From an uncultured Caulobacteraceae bacterium (lineage in GTDB: Bacteria; Pseudomonadota; Alphaproteobacteria; Caulobacterales; Caulobacteraceae), in contig CALFYB010000133.1 in NCBI GenBank assembly GCA_937952995.1, positions 1-21,194 on the forward strand: DNA of 21,194 nucleotides. Reading direction: 5' to 3'. The notes beneath the pieces are model-generated. The model saw only the letters and a list, made by a program, of their open reading frames with translations, did no database searches and had not been told where the DNA came from. This document shows positions 7,403-15,120 of this stretch, one piece after another. The position numbers were made by a program, and so were the translations under genes. The stretch's first letter is position 1; the number at the start of each line of letters is the position of its first letter.

Positions 7403-8077
7403 TCAAGCGAAGAGGTCGAGCGTATCGTTGCTAATTTCAAGAAACTGTCGCGCAAGGGCGCGCGAAATTGGCCGTTGCGTCGCATCCGCAGCCTCATCGA
7501 GCCGCGCTACGATCTCTTGGGCCTTGGGAACAGAACGTTCAATGCGACGCAGCAGGTAGGGCAGGAGGTCATCGGTTGGCCGGATATTGCGCTCGCGGAA
7601 AAATTTCCGGATCACCTCTTCGAGCACGACGTCATCTGGCTCTTCGATCTCCACGACGGGCATGGCGTTCAATCGTGACCGCAGGTCTGGCAGGTTTGTC
7701 GGCCAGTTAGAGGGCAGGGTGCGGTCTGTGATCAACAGGCCCCCTCCGGTATTGGCCGCCATATTGATCAGGTGAAACAGGGTCTCATCGGGCACCTGGT
7801 CGACGTCGCCCTCGATTAGGACGGGCTTGCCCAAAAGCAGTTGCAGACTGTTTGCCTGAAGGGGCTGCCAGCGCACGGCCCCCACGCGATCTTGCCAGAT
7901 CTTGGCCAGATGGCTCTTGCCGCTCCCTTCGGGTCCGACCAAGGTCAAGACGCCGCCATGCCAATTGGGCCAGCTGTTCAACTGACGCACAGCCTCGGCG
8001 TTCGAGGACGACTCAACGAAGTCCTCAGCGCTGAAGCGGGTTGACCGATTAAGGTCGAGGCGAAGTTGCAGGCCCAA
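7403..8077 (-). CDS. hdaA: HdaA, DnaA-inactivating AAA+ protein (DnaA/Hda family)
   Basis: HdaA works with the sliding clamp to stimulate ATP hydrolysis by DnaA and so prevent re-initiation of replication. The 224-residue protein has the short Hda layout without the DnaA DNA-binding domain. It has a clamp-binding-like N-terminus (QLRLDL), Walker A GPEGSGKS at residues 48-55, and a degenerate Walker B (PVLIEGDVD). A sensor-2/lid region near the C-terminus contains RSVPKAQEIVARLDEAA. The start is not ATG. TTG at 8077 is the longest choice, but CTG at 8071 sits better behind AGGAA and would begin directly at the clamp motif. The gene is divergent from aspS and 88 bases upstream of ppk. A DnaA initiator function is ruled out by length. 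Hda-family assignment is strong. Confidence 0.88.
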   Translation of the reverse strand: MGLQLRLDLNRSTRFSAEDFVESSSNAEAVRQLNSWPNWHGGVLTLVGPEGSGKSHLAKIWQDRVGAVRWQPLQANSLQLLLGKPVLIEGDVDQVPDETLFHLINMAANTGGGLLITDRTLPSNWPTNLPDLRSRLNAMPVVEIEEPDDVVLEEVIRKFFRERNIRPTDDLLPYLLRRIERSVPKAQEIVARLDEAADATQRPISRALARQFLEISNDTLDLFA

Positions 8078-8318
8078 ATTCCTGTCCGATTTAAAATTTC
8101 CGGTCTCTTAACTAGCCTAAAAGTGCTGAAAGATCGATTACGTGAGGCCTGAAAGGCGCTATGGCTGGGGGATAGCAGGCCTATGGTTGGGGATAAGCCT
8201 TGGACAATCGGTTCCTTGGACCTTTGCTTACCCTAGGTCTCCTGCTGTAAACCTTGACAAAAGGCGGGGACAATGCGCCCTTCCGCCCCTATTTCGCCGG
8301 TCGAAAAAAGAAGAATCC
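8078..8318. promoter_or_regulatory. divergent hdaA/aspS promoter region
   Basis: This 241-base gap must carry the promoters of both genes. For aspS, TTGACA at 8254-8259 is a perfect -35 hexamer, but a matching -10 is not clear. Two related sequences, GCTGGGGGATAG near 8163 and GGTTGGGGATAAG near 8184, read on the other strand as TATCCCC-type motifs. The second is one base from the DnaA box TTATCCACA. GAATC at 8313-8317, immediately before the aspS ATG, is a GANTC site of the type methylated by CcrM. An open frame continues upstream of aspS from 8142, but that part has no family similarity. Confidence 0.4.
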
Positions 8319-10100
8319 ATGCACGCCTATCGCTCACACACTTGCGGCGCCCTGCGCCTTTCCGATGCCGGTCAAACGGTGCGCCTGTCAGGCTGGATCC
8401 ATCGCAAGCGCGACCATGGCGGTTTGATGTTCATCGACCTGCGCGATCACCATGGTCTGACGCAGTTGGTGCTCAGCCCTGAAACGCCGGGTTTTGCCCA
8501 TGTTGAGCGTCTGCGCGCCGAAAGCGTCATTCGCGTCGATGGCACGGTTCTGGCCCGTTCAGCCGAAACGGTGAATTCCGGCCTGCCCACGGGCGAGGTT
8601 GAAATCCGCGTCGCTGGCGTTGAAGTCCTGTCCGAAGCGGCTGAATTGCCTGTGCCAGTCTTTGGTGAGCCAGACTATCCCGAGGAGCTGCGCCTCAAGC
8701 ACCGTTATCTCGATCTTCGCCGCGAGACCCTGCACCGCAATATCGTGCTGCGCTCCAACGTCATCGATTCGGTCCGTAAGCGCATGGTCGGGCAGGGGTT
8801 CACCGAATTCCAGACCCCGATCCTGACCGCCTCCAGTCCAGAAGGCGCGCGCGACTTCCTGGTGCCGTCGCGTCTGCATCCGGGCAAGTTCTACGCCCTT
8901 CCGCAGGCCCCGCAGCAGTTCAAGCAACTGTTGATGGTGGCGGGTTTCGACCGTTATTTCCAGATCGCGCCTTGCTTCCGTGACGAAGACGCCCGCGCTG
9001 ACCGTTCGCCCGGCGAGTTCTATCAGCTCGATGTCGAAATGAGCTTCGTGACCCAAGAGGACGTGTTCGCGGCCATTGAGCCAGTGCTACACGGGGTCTT
9101 TGAAGAGTTCGCCAACGGCAAGTCGGTGACGCCCTATCCGTTCCCGCGCATCGCCTATCGCGACTCGGTGCGTCTCTATGGCTCGGACAAGCCTGACCTG
9201 CGCAACCCAATCCAGATGGCCGATGTGTCGGAGCCGTTCCGAGGTTCGGGCTTCAAGGTCTTTGCCGGGATGCTGGAAAACCCCAAATCAGCGATCTGGG
9301 CGATCCCAGCGCCGGGCGGTGGTAGCCGCGCCTTCTGTGACCGCATGAACGATTGGGCCAAGGGCGAGGGGCAACCCGGTCTTGGCTATATCTTCTGGCG
9401 TGAAGGCGAAGAGGGCGCTGCTGGTCCTATCGCTAAGAATATCGGCCCTGAGCGCACCGAAGCCATTCGTGAGCAGCTGGGCCTGAAGGTTGGCGACGCG
9501 GCGTTCTTTGTTGGCGGCGATCCTGATGCGTTCTACAAGTTCGCTGGCGCGGCGCGCAACAAGGTCGGTTTCGACCTCGGTCTGGTCGATGAGAACCAGT
9601 TCAAGTTCTGCTGGATCGTCGATTTCCCGATGTATGAATGGAGCGACGAGGAGAAGAAGGTCGACTTCTCGCACAATCCTTTCTCTATGCCGCAGGGTGA
9701 ACTTGAAGCCCTAAATACCATGAATCCTTTGGATATTTTGGCCTATCAGTACGACATCGTTTGTAATGGTATCGAGCTCTGTTCCGGCGCAATCCGAAAC
9801 CACCGCCCGGACGTGATGCTCAAGGCGTTCGAGATTGCGGGCTATGGTCCGGACGTGGTCGAGAACGAGTTTGGCGGCATGCTGAACGCTTTCCGCTATG
9901 GCGCGCCGCCGCACGGTGGCTTGGCTCCAGGCATCGACCGGATCGTCATGTTGCTGGCCAATGTGCAAAACCTACGTGAGGTCATCGCCTTCCCGCTCAA
10001 TCAGCAGGGCATGGACTTGATGATGAATGCACCGTCAGAAGTGCGCGAGAAGCAGTTGAAAGAATTGCACATCCGCATCGCGCCGCCCATCAAGGTCTAG
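8319..10100 (+). CDS. aspS: aspartyl-tRNA synthetase (probably non-discriminating)
   Basis: This class II synthetase charges tRNA-Asp with aspartate. The 593-residue length and the large insertion between motifs 2 and 3 mark the bacterial type. An N-terminal OB-fold anticodon domain covers roughly residues 1-110. Motif 2 is FRDEDARADR at 220-229, and motif 3 is GGLAPGIDR at 533-541. His33, in RKRDHGGLMFIDLRD, occupies the position associated with enzymes that also charge tRNA-Asn, whereas discriminating enzymes such as that of E. coli carry Leu. This suggests a GatCAB-dependent route to Asn-tRNA. I chose the ATG at 8319 because the family N-terminus (YRSHTCGALR) begins there. It has a weak purine-rich AAGAAG leader. 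The 3' end is 5 bases from the convergent next gene. Confidence 0.96.
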   Translation: MHAYRSHTCGALRLSDAGQTVRLSGWIHRKRDHGGLMFIDLRDHHGLTQLVLSPETPGFAHVERLRAESVIRVDGTVLARSAETVNSGLPTGEVEIRVAGVEVLSEAAELPVPVFGEPDYPEELRLKHRYLDLRRETLHRNIVLRSNVIDSVRKRMVGQGFTEFQTPILTASSPEGARDFLVPSRLHPGKFYALPQAPQQFKQLLMVAGFDRYFQIAPCFRDEDARADRSPGEFYQLDVEMSFVTQEDVFAAIEPVLHGVFEEFANGKSVTPYPFPRIAYRDSVRLYGSDKPDLRNPIQMADVSEPFRGSGFKVFAGMLENPKSAIWAIPAPGGGSRAFCDRMNDWAKGEGQPGLGYIFWREGEEGAAGPIAKNIGPERTEAIREQLGLKVGDAAFFVGGDPDAFYKFAGAARNKVGFDLGLVDENQFKFCWIVDFPMYEWSDEEKKVDFSHNPFSMPQGELEALNTMNPLDILAYQYDIVCNGIELCSGAIRNHRPDVMLKAFEIAGYGPDVVENEFGGMLNAFRYGAPPHGGLAPGIDRIVMLLANVQNLREVIAFPLNQQGMDLMMNAPSEVREKQLKELHIRIAPPIKV

Positions 10101-10105
10101 CGGCC

Positions 10106-10888
10106 CTAGCGCCTCGGGCAGATATGGGATTTTAAGGCGGGAGGAAGCCGGGTCTGAGCATTGGCGCAGGCCCGGTCAATCTGGTCCTGAGTTAGGCCGG
10201 TGACTTTGCTGAGGTCGGTTCCGCCAATCCAAGCCTTGACCATCGAGGCATGGCTGAGGTTGGCCCCATCCATGCGCGCATTGGCGAGGTTGGCACCGTC
10301 CAACTTGCTGTAAACGAACCGCGCGCCTCGGAAATTACCCTTTTCAAGATTGGCCCCTAGCAGGGTGCCATAGCTGAAGTCGCTACCACGAGCGTCTACG
10401 GTTTCGAGGTTCACCCCAACCAGACTGGTATGGCTTAGGTCAGCGCCAGCCATCCGCGCCGAGTCAAGGTTGGAGCCGATGAAGGTTGCGGCCTCTAGGC
10501 GCGCGCCATTGAAGTTGGCATCTTCGAAGTTGCTCCCCTTGGCCACGATGCCCGACAGGTTAGCACCACTGAAATCAGCCTGATCGAAGTTTGATCCGAG
10601 GATGTCCGCGCCGCGAAGGTCCGCCTTGCTGAAGTCGGCTTTGGAAAGGTCTGACCCTTTGAAGCGCGATCCGCGCAGGTCTGCACCGATGAACGAGGCA
10701 CCCGAAAACTGCGCGCCGACGAGGCTGGCATTGGTCAGTTGCCGCCCCGCGAGGTTACAGCCCTCGCAAGCGCCGCCAAAGGATCTGAGCCGTGCGATCG
10801 AGGTGCCGGTGTCAGCCGCATGAGCGGCCGTTGCTGCGGCAATGATCAGCGTCATCCAGATCGCTAGCGAGGTTACGGCCCTAGACAT
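10106..10888 (-). CDS. exported pentapeptide-repeat protein
   Basis: The 260-residue product begins with a classical signal peptide (MSRAVTSLAIWMTLIIAAAT, cleavage probably after AHA at ~24), so it should be periplasmic. Residues ~45-225 are tandem A(D/N)LXX-type pentapeptides such as ADLRG, ADFSK, ANLSG and ANLEK. These are expected to form a right-handed quadrilateral beta-helix about nine coils long. A CEGC pair sits just before the repeats, and two more cysteines lie in the ~40-residue C-terminal tail (DRACANAQ and HICPRR), so disulphides or metal binding are possible. No catalytic domain is seen. Pentapeptide proteins include DNA mimics that protect gyrase, but an exported one is unlikely to do that. 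The function is unknown. It is convergent with aspS and 96 bases downstream of the TSCPD gene. Confidence 0.85.
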   Translation of the reverse strand: MSRAVTSLAIWMTLIIAAATAAHAADTGTSIARLRSFGGACEGCNLAGRQLTNASLVGAQFSGASFIGADLRGSRFKGSDLSKADFSKADLRGADILGSNFDQADFSGANLSGIVAKGSNFEDANFNGARLEAATFIGSNLDSARMAGADLSHTSLVGVNLETVDARGSDFSYGTLLGANLEKGNFRGARFVYSKLDGANLANARMDGANLSHASMVKAWIGGTDLSKVTGLTQDQIDRACANAQTRLPPALKSHICPRR

Positions 10889-10984
10889 GATTTACGAACC
10901 GAATTGAGGGGGAAACCGCCAGCATGGATGGACTTTGAGGGCTAATCCCTCACCGGGCACCTTAATTCGCCGTAATGGTGATAA

Positions 10985-13879
10985 CTATCTACCCACGCTG
11001 CCCTCATCCTGCGCGTGGCAGGTTGTGCAGACGAGGCGTCCGCCCTTGCGGGTGGCGGTTAGATTTCCGCAGGACGGGCAGACATCCGCCTCAGCCATAT
11101 CGAAGCTTTCGATGGCCTCGGCCTTGCGGCCGCCAAAAGGCAGGAACACCAGATTGTCCGGCGTCGCGCCGCGCGAATAGCCCTTGGAGATAAATTTGAG
11201 CACGGGCAGGGGATCGTCCGACTGCTGCTCAAAGGCGGTCTTACTCAGACCATCGGTCCCGAAGGCGTCAGGGTCGGTATTGGCCAGATCGTCACGGCCC
11301 AGATAGGACACGGCCAACTCGCGGAAAATGTAGTCTAGGATCGAGGTGGCTGAACGGATCGAGTCATTTCCCGTCACCGCGCCCGCCGGTTCAAAGCGCG
11401 TATAGACAAAGGCGTCGACAAACTCTTCGAGCGGAACGCCATGTTGCAGGCCAATCGAAATGGCGATGGCGAAATTGTTCATCAGAGAGCGGAAAGCGGC
11501 ACCTTCCTTGTGCATGTCGATGAAGATCTCGCCGACCTCGCCGTCCTCATATTCACCGGTGTGGAGATAGACCTTATGGCCTCCGACAGCGGCCTTTTGG
11601 ATATAACCCTTACGGCGATCCGGCAGCTTGCGGCGTACCCGGTCGCGTTCGACGATCCGCTCGACAATGCGCTCGCTGATGATGGGTTCGGGTTGTGGCG
11701 CGGCGCGGCGTGGAGCCTCGCGCCGGGGGGCCTCATCTTCGAGATCCGGTAGATTAAGGGTCAGATTGGCCGGTGCAGGCGCACGGCGCAGGGTCACAGC
11801 CCTTAGGCCCGCTCTGGCTGCCGCTGACTGAAGACGATTGGCGACGGCCGGGTCATCCCCATAGGCCAGAGGCAAGGGCGTGATGGCGGGGGCGCAGGTG
11901 AAGGCTTCGGCCGCGACCGTCATAGCCAAGCGCGCCAACAGGTCTGGCCCCTCAAGGCCATCGGCCCTGCGGAAGACACCCCAATGGGGGCTCGATAGTC
12001 CGGCCCAACTGTCCAGATCGCCGGTGCCGCAGGCGTGAATCTGGGCCTGATGGATCGCGTCTGGGCTAAAGCCGAGATGGGCCAAGGTGTTGAAGTCTGG
12101 CGCGCTGAGGGCCTCGGCATCGGCTCCCAAAATGTCCTTCAGGAAACCTTCGCCGATCACCGCCGGCGAGAAGGCCAGTCGGATGTCGCCGGTGAGCCGC
12201 AGCGTCGCTTCAGCGGCGTCGATCTCGTGGTCCGTCAGTCCCTTGGCCTTCAGAGTCGAAGGATTGATCCCTGGCGCATCGGCAAGGTCGCCGTGGCCGA
12301 GCACATGAACGGCAGCGGAATCGATATTCAGGTCTAGGTGGCGCAGGCCCTCAACGGTCGCCTGCGAGAGGGTGCGGATGATGGTGCCATCCTCGGTCTC
12401 GGCCACAGTAACGGCACCGGCCCAAGGTGCGGCGGAAAGGCTGATCCCGCCCAGTCGCAGCTTGATCTCATCGTCATTGAACAGAGCTAGGGTTTCGGCA
12501 TTGCGCAGGCCCGTGGCGCGAGCCTTGGTCAGGCCATCGCTCATCAGCGGAACGGCCATCGCGGCCAGTTCCTCGCCCCTAGCCAGCACGGCGCTGGCTT
12601 CCAACCGTTGCATGATCGAGGCGAGACGCGTGTCTCGGTCCTGATCGAATTCGGGGTAGGCCCCTGCAACAGCGGCCATTTCTGCCGACGCCTGAAGCGA
12701 GGCGGCGAAGGCGAGGCTGTAGAGGCTACCAACCGCATTGCGGCCCTCGTCAGAGGCGTACGCAATAGCCTGCATGATCAGCAGTTCGGAGACGCCAGCC
12801 AAGGTCAGACCAAGCGGTCGCCAACGATAACGCGATGCTGCGTCAGAGGCGCTCGCGCTATGGCCCGCCGCCCCGTCGATCTCGAGCGCTAGGGTCCAGA
12901 GGCGGACCGTTGCGGCAAAGCCATCAGCGTCAAATCCGTCGTCACTCCAGAAACGAGTGACATCGATTGCAGCCTTGGGCGCGTGGTTGAGGCGCGTAAT
13001 GGCTTCGGCGTCGCGCTGGCCAAAGGTAACAACCACCTGACCGGTTTCCCATCCCGCCGTCGCAGCTTGCGCAGCAGAGCGGCTTCCGGCCTCTACCTCA
13101 TCACGGATGCCGGTGACGATTAAAGTCTCTAGGCTGAGGGTCGCTGGCTCACCCATGCCGCGCCATTCGCGTTCGCCGGATTTGGCTAGGCTGATGGCGG
13201 TGTGGATCAAAGCATCAGAAACGCCGCTGTTGCGAGCGTCCCGTGCCGCGCGGGCGAGGGCAATATTGTGTTGAGGGTCAGAGCAATGTCCGGCGTCGCC
13301 ATCACACCGCAAAATCGAGTTCATCACCGATTGCAGGCGACTATTGACCGCGAAAAGGGCGTCATGGGTCGCAGCGTGGCTGCGGACTTTGGAGACATGG
13401 GACCGGATCGTCTCTGGAAACTCGATATCTTCAAGGTCGATGGCGCGCGATTCGGTGAGCGGGCGGTTGCCATCACCAAGGAGGGGCGGGACGCGTGGGC
13501 CTGAGGCCCGTGCCGCGCTGGGAGCGGCCAAGCCCTCCACCATGCTGCCGAGCAGGCTATCGTAGAAGCTGACGGCATCAACATCGCGGTCGAATAGGCC
13601 AAGGGCCCATCCCCAAGCGGCGATGCGCCGGGCGTAGCGGGCAGGGCCCTCTTCGAGTGCCGGGCTATAGGGTGCGTCCTTGGCGAGGGCCGCAGGCAAT
13701 TCGACCTCTGGAAAGTCGCTCGGGAGGCTCTGGGCCCAGTCAAGCCATGACTCAACCCGAACCGAGGTCCAGTCGCGCGGCGCGCTGACAGCCACCACAT
13801 CGTCGGTCCGATCGATCCAGCGGGTCTCTAAGGTCCCACCGCTGAGCTGCGGCGCTGTGTACCGGTAGTCAAAGCGCAT
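10985..13879 (-). CDS. TSCPD-domain protein derived from B12-dependent ribonucleotide reductase (NrdJ), catalytic core lost
   Basis: The 964-residue protein is recognisably related to alphaproteobacterial NrdJ from end to end, but large parts are missing. Residues ~30-115 match the NrdJ N-terminal region (PRDWTSV; AAWGWALGLFDRDVDAVSFY). RCDGDAGHCSDP at 191-202 and FDADGFAATVRLWTLALEI at ~316-334 match segments flanking the active site. LAHLGFSPDAI at ~599-609 matches a later segment. Residues ~749-905 are a well-preserved TSCPD domain (KLPDRRKGYIQKA; NNFAIAISIGLQHGVP). Cysteines 934/937 and 951/954 form a zinc-ribbon-like C-terminus. The radical-site NxCxE motif and the glycine-rich substrate loops are absent, and no cysteine occurs between 200 and 616. 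It cannot be a normal reductase. A GGGAGG Shine-Dalgarno 5 bases before the ATG supports the start. Its role is unknown, possibly regulatory or in nucleotide or DNA binding. Confidence 0.85.
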   Translation of the reverse strand: MRFDYRYTAPQLSGGTLETRWIDRTDDVVAVSAPRDWTSVRVESWLDWAQSLPSDFPEVELPAALAKDAPYSPALEEGPARYARRIAAWGWALGLFDRDVDAVSFYDSLLGSMVEGLAAPSAARASGPRVPPLLGDGNRPLTESRAIDLEDIEFPETIRSHVSKVRSHAATHDALFAVNSRLQSVMNSILRCDGDAGHCSDPQHNIALARAARDARNSGVSDALIHTAISLAKSGEREWRGMGEPATLSLETLIVTGIRDEVEAGSRSAAQAATAGWETGQVVVTFGQRDAEAITRLNHAPKAAIDVTRFWSDDGFDADGFAATVRLWTLALEIDGAAGHSASASDAASRYRWRPLGLTLAGVSELLIMQAIAYASDEGRNAVGSLYSLAFAASLQASAEMAAVAGAYPEFDQDRDTRLASIMQRLEASAVLARGEELAAMAVPLMSDGLTKARATGLRNAETLALFNDDEIKLRLGGISLSAAPWAGAVTVAETEDGTIIRTLSQATVEGLRHLDLNIDSAAVHVLGHGDLADAPGINPSTLKAKGLTDHEIDAAEATLRLTGDIRLAFSPAVIGEGFLKDILGADAEALSAPDFNTLAHLGFSPDAIHQAQIHACGTGDLDSWAGLSSPHWGVFRRADGLEGPDLLARLAMTVAAEAFTCAPAITPLPLAYGDDPAVANRLQSAAARAGLRAVTLRRAPAPANLTLNLPDLEDEAPRREAPRRAAPQPEPIISERIVERIVERDRVRRKLPDRRKGYIQKAAVGGHKVYLHTGEYEDGEVGEIFIDMHKEGAAFRSLMNNFAIAISIGLQHGVPLEEFVDAFVYTRFEPAGAVTGNDSIRSATSILDYIFRELAVSYLGRDDLANTDPDAFGTDGLSKTAFEQQSDDPLPVLKFISKGYSRGATPDNLVFLPFGGRKAEAIESFDMAEADVCPSCGNLTATRKGGRLVCTTCHAQDEGSVGR

Positions 13880-14110
13880 AACCGCCTCCCAAATCTAAGC
13901 GTCAGGCTACGGCTGAAAACCTATGTTCGCAATAGATGTGGTAAGAAACGTGAAGCCTATCCACAAGATGTTGTTGTATTTTGGCCCTGCGAGATTTCTC
14001 GCCGATTGTTGCGCTAAGCTGGACGCGGCGCGGACGGCCACCTATAGTCCGCGCAGCCCATCCGTCGGATTGGCAGAGTCGCTAACCTTGTAATCAATGG
14101 TCTGTTCAAA
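13880..14110. promoter_or_regulatory. divergent promoter region with DnaA-box-like site and hairpin
   Basis: This 231-base gap separates the NrdJ-derived gene from the complex I accessory gene. CTATCCACA at 13957-13965 differs by one base from the DnaA box TTATCCACA. GCGCGGAC at 14028-14035 pairs perfectly with GTCCGCGC at 14047-14054 around an 11-base loop. GAGTC at 14076-14080 is a GANTC site. No clear -35/-10 pair could be assigned, and no NrdR-type palindrome was seen. Confidence 0.35.
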
Positions 14111-14506
14111 GTGCTGAAAGCCATCTTCACCTGGTGGAACGGGGCCACGATTGGCGCGCGTTTCACGATCGGACGTCGCGGAATCTTTGTTGGTCAGGAC
14201 TCAACGGGCAACCGTTATTTCGAAGCCAAGGACAACCGCGATAGCTACGACGGCCGTAAGCGCCGTTGGGTGATCTATAATGGCTATGCGGAGGCCTCAA
14301 AGGTTCCGCCCGATTGGCATGGTTGGCTGCACTACACCTTTGATGATCATCCCATCAACGCGCCGTTGAAGCGCCAGTCTTGGGAAAAGGATCACAAGCC
14401 TAATCTTTCCGGCACCATCCATGCTTGGCGGCCTAAGGGCGCTATTGGCAAGGGCGGTCAGCGCCCTGAAGCGACGGGTGACTATCAGGCTTGGAAGCCG
14501 GACTAG
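14111..14506 (+). CDS. NDUFA12-like NADH:ubiquinone oxidoreductase accessory subunit
   Basis: This is the bacterial counterpart of mitochondrial complex I subunit NDUFA12 (B17.2), a small peripheral subunit that in mitochondria binds the matrix arm. Only alphaproteobacteria commonly carry it. The 131-residue product has the family features GNRYFEAKD, the basic KRRWVIYNGYAEASKVPPDWHGWLHY region (residues ~49-76) and a final TGDYQAWKPD. There is no signal peptide or membrane segment. The start is GTG at 14111, with no good Shine-Dalgarno. An ATG at 14097 is out of frame. The nuo operon is not in the window, so the gene stands apart from it. It lies 5 bases before the DUF2155 gene, and the two are probably cotranscribed. 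Confidence 0.9.
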   Translation: MLKAIFTWWNGATIGARFTIGRRGIFVGQDSTGNRYFEAKDNRDSYDGRKRRWVIYNGYAEASKVPPDWHGWLHYTFDDHPINAPLKRQSWEKDHKPNLSGTIHAWRPKGAIGKGGQRPEATGDYQAWKPD

Positions 14507-14511
14507 GTCTC

Positions 14512-15120
14512 GTGCGCGCGCGCTGGTTATTGGCCATTGGCCTGATGGCGACAACGGGTTTGGGCGTCTCCTTAGGGCACGCACAGGCGACCGATCCCAT
14601 TGGGGGCCTCCTTCAAGGGGTCTTGCCTTCGAAAGGCACGGCGTCGCCAAATCCTGCGGAAGCGGGGAAAGCAAATCCTGAAACCAAGCCCGATGTCGTT
14701 GTCGAGGCTGTTCCCAATGATCCGACTGAAGCCGCCTTGCCAGGCTCTGGTTCAGGGCGGCGCGTCTATGAGGTTCCAAAGCGTAAGCGCTATGCGGTCG
14801 CCGTCATGCAGGTTCTCGACAAGGTCACGGCTGAGACCATGCGCTTTGAAGTGCCGATCAATCAGCCGATCCGGTATAAATCTCTGATCTTCTCCGTGCG
14901 GACCTGCGAGACTTCAGCCTCCAATGAGCCGGTTCGAGACTCCATCGCCCATGTTCAGATTGATTCTGAAGCCACGCGCGGTGCGGATCGTGCCATCACG
15001 CCGGGGCGGCAACTGTTTCGGGGCTGGATGTTTGCCTCGACGCCGGGTTTGAACCCTTTTCAGCATCCGGTCTATGATGCTTGGTTGATCGCCTGCAAGA
15101 CCTCTGCACCTGCGGCATAG
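14512..15120 (+). CDS. DUF2155 domain-containing exported protein
   Basis: The 202-residue product starts with a signal peptide ending near GHAQA. A low-complexity Pro/Gly/Glu-rich linker follows (~residues 28-85). The DUF2155 core is in the C-terminal half: VMQVLDKVTAETMRFEVPIN, then FSVRTCETS, LFRGWMFASTPGLNPFQHPV and YDAWLIACK. Two conserved cysteines (in RTCET and IACK) could form a disulphide in the periplasm. The function of this family is not established. I preferred GTG at 14512, 5 bases after the upstream stop, because it begins right at the signal peptide. A TTG at 14491 would add seven residues inside the preceding gene. The last 49 bases overlap the 3' end of aat on the other strand. 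Confidence 0.85.
   Translation: MRARWLLAIGLMATTGLGVSLGHAQATDPIGGLLQGVLPSKGTASPNPAEAGKANPETKPDVVVEAVPNDPTEAALPGSGSGRRVYEVPKRKRYAVAVMQVLDKVTAETMRFEVPINQPIRYKSLIFSVRTCETSASNEPVRDSIAHVQIDSEATRGADRAITPGRQLFRGWMFASTPGLNPFQHPVYDAWLIACKTSAPAA

Noticed and set aside
8142..8318. N-terminal extension of aspS from an upstream start
   Set aside because: The frame is open, but the added 59 residues have no similarity to AspRS, and the family N-terminus begins at the ATG at 8319.
10985..13879. Functional B12-dependent ribonucleotide reductase
   Set aside because: The length and TSCPD domain invite this label, but the radical-site cysteine motif and substrate-binding loops are missing.
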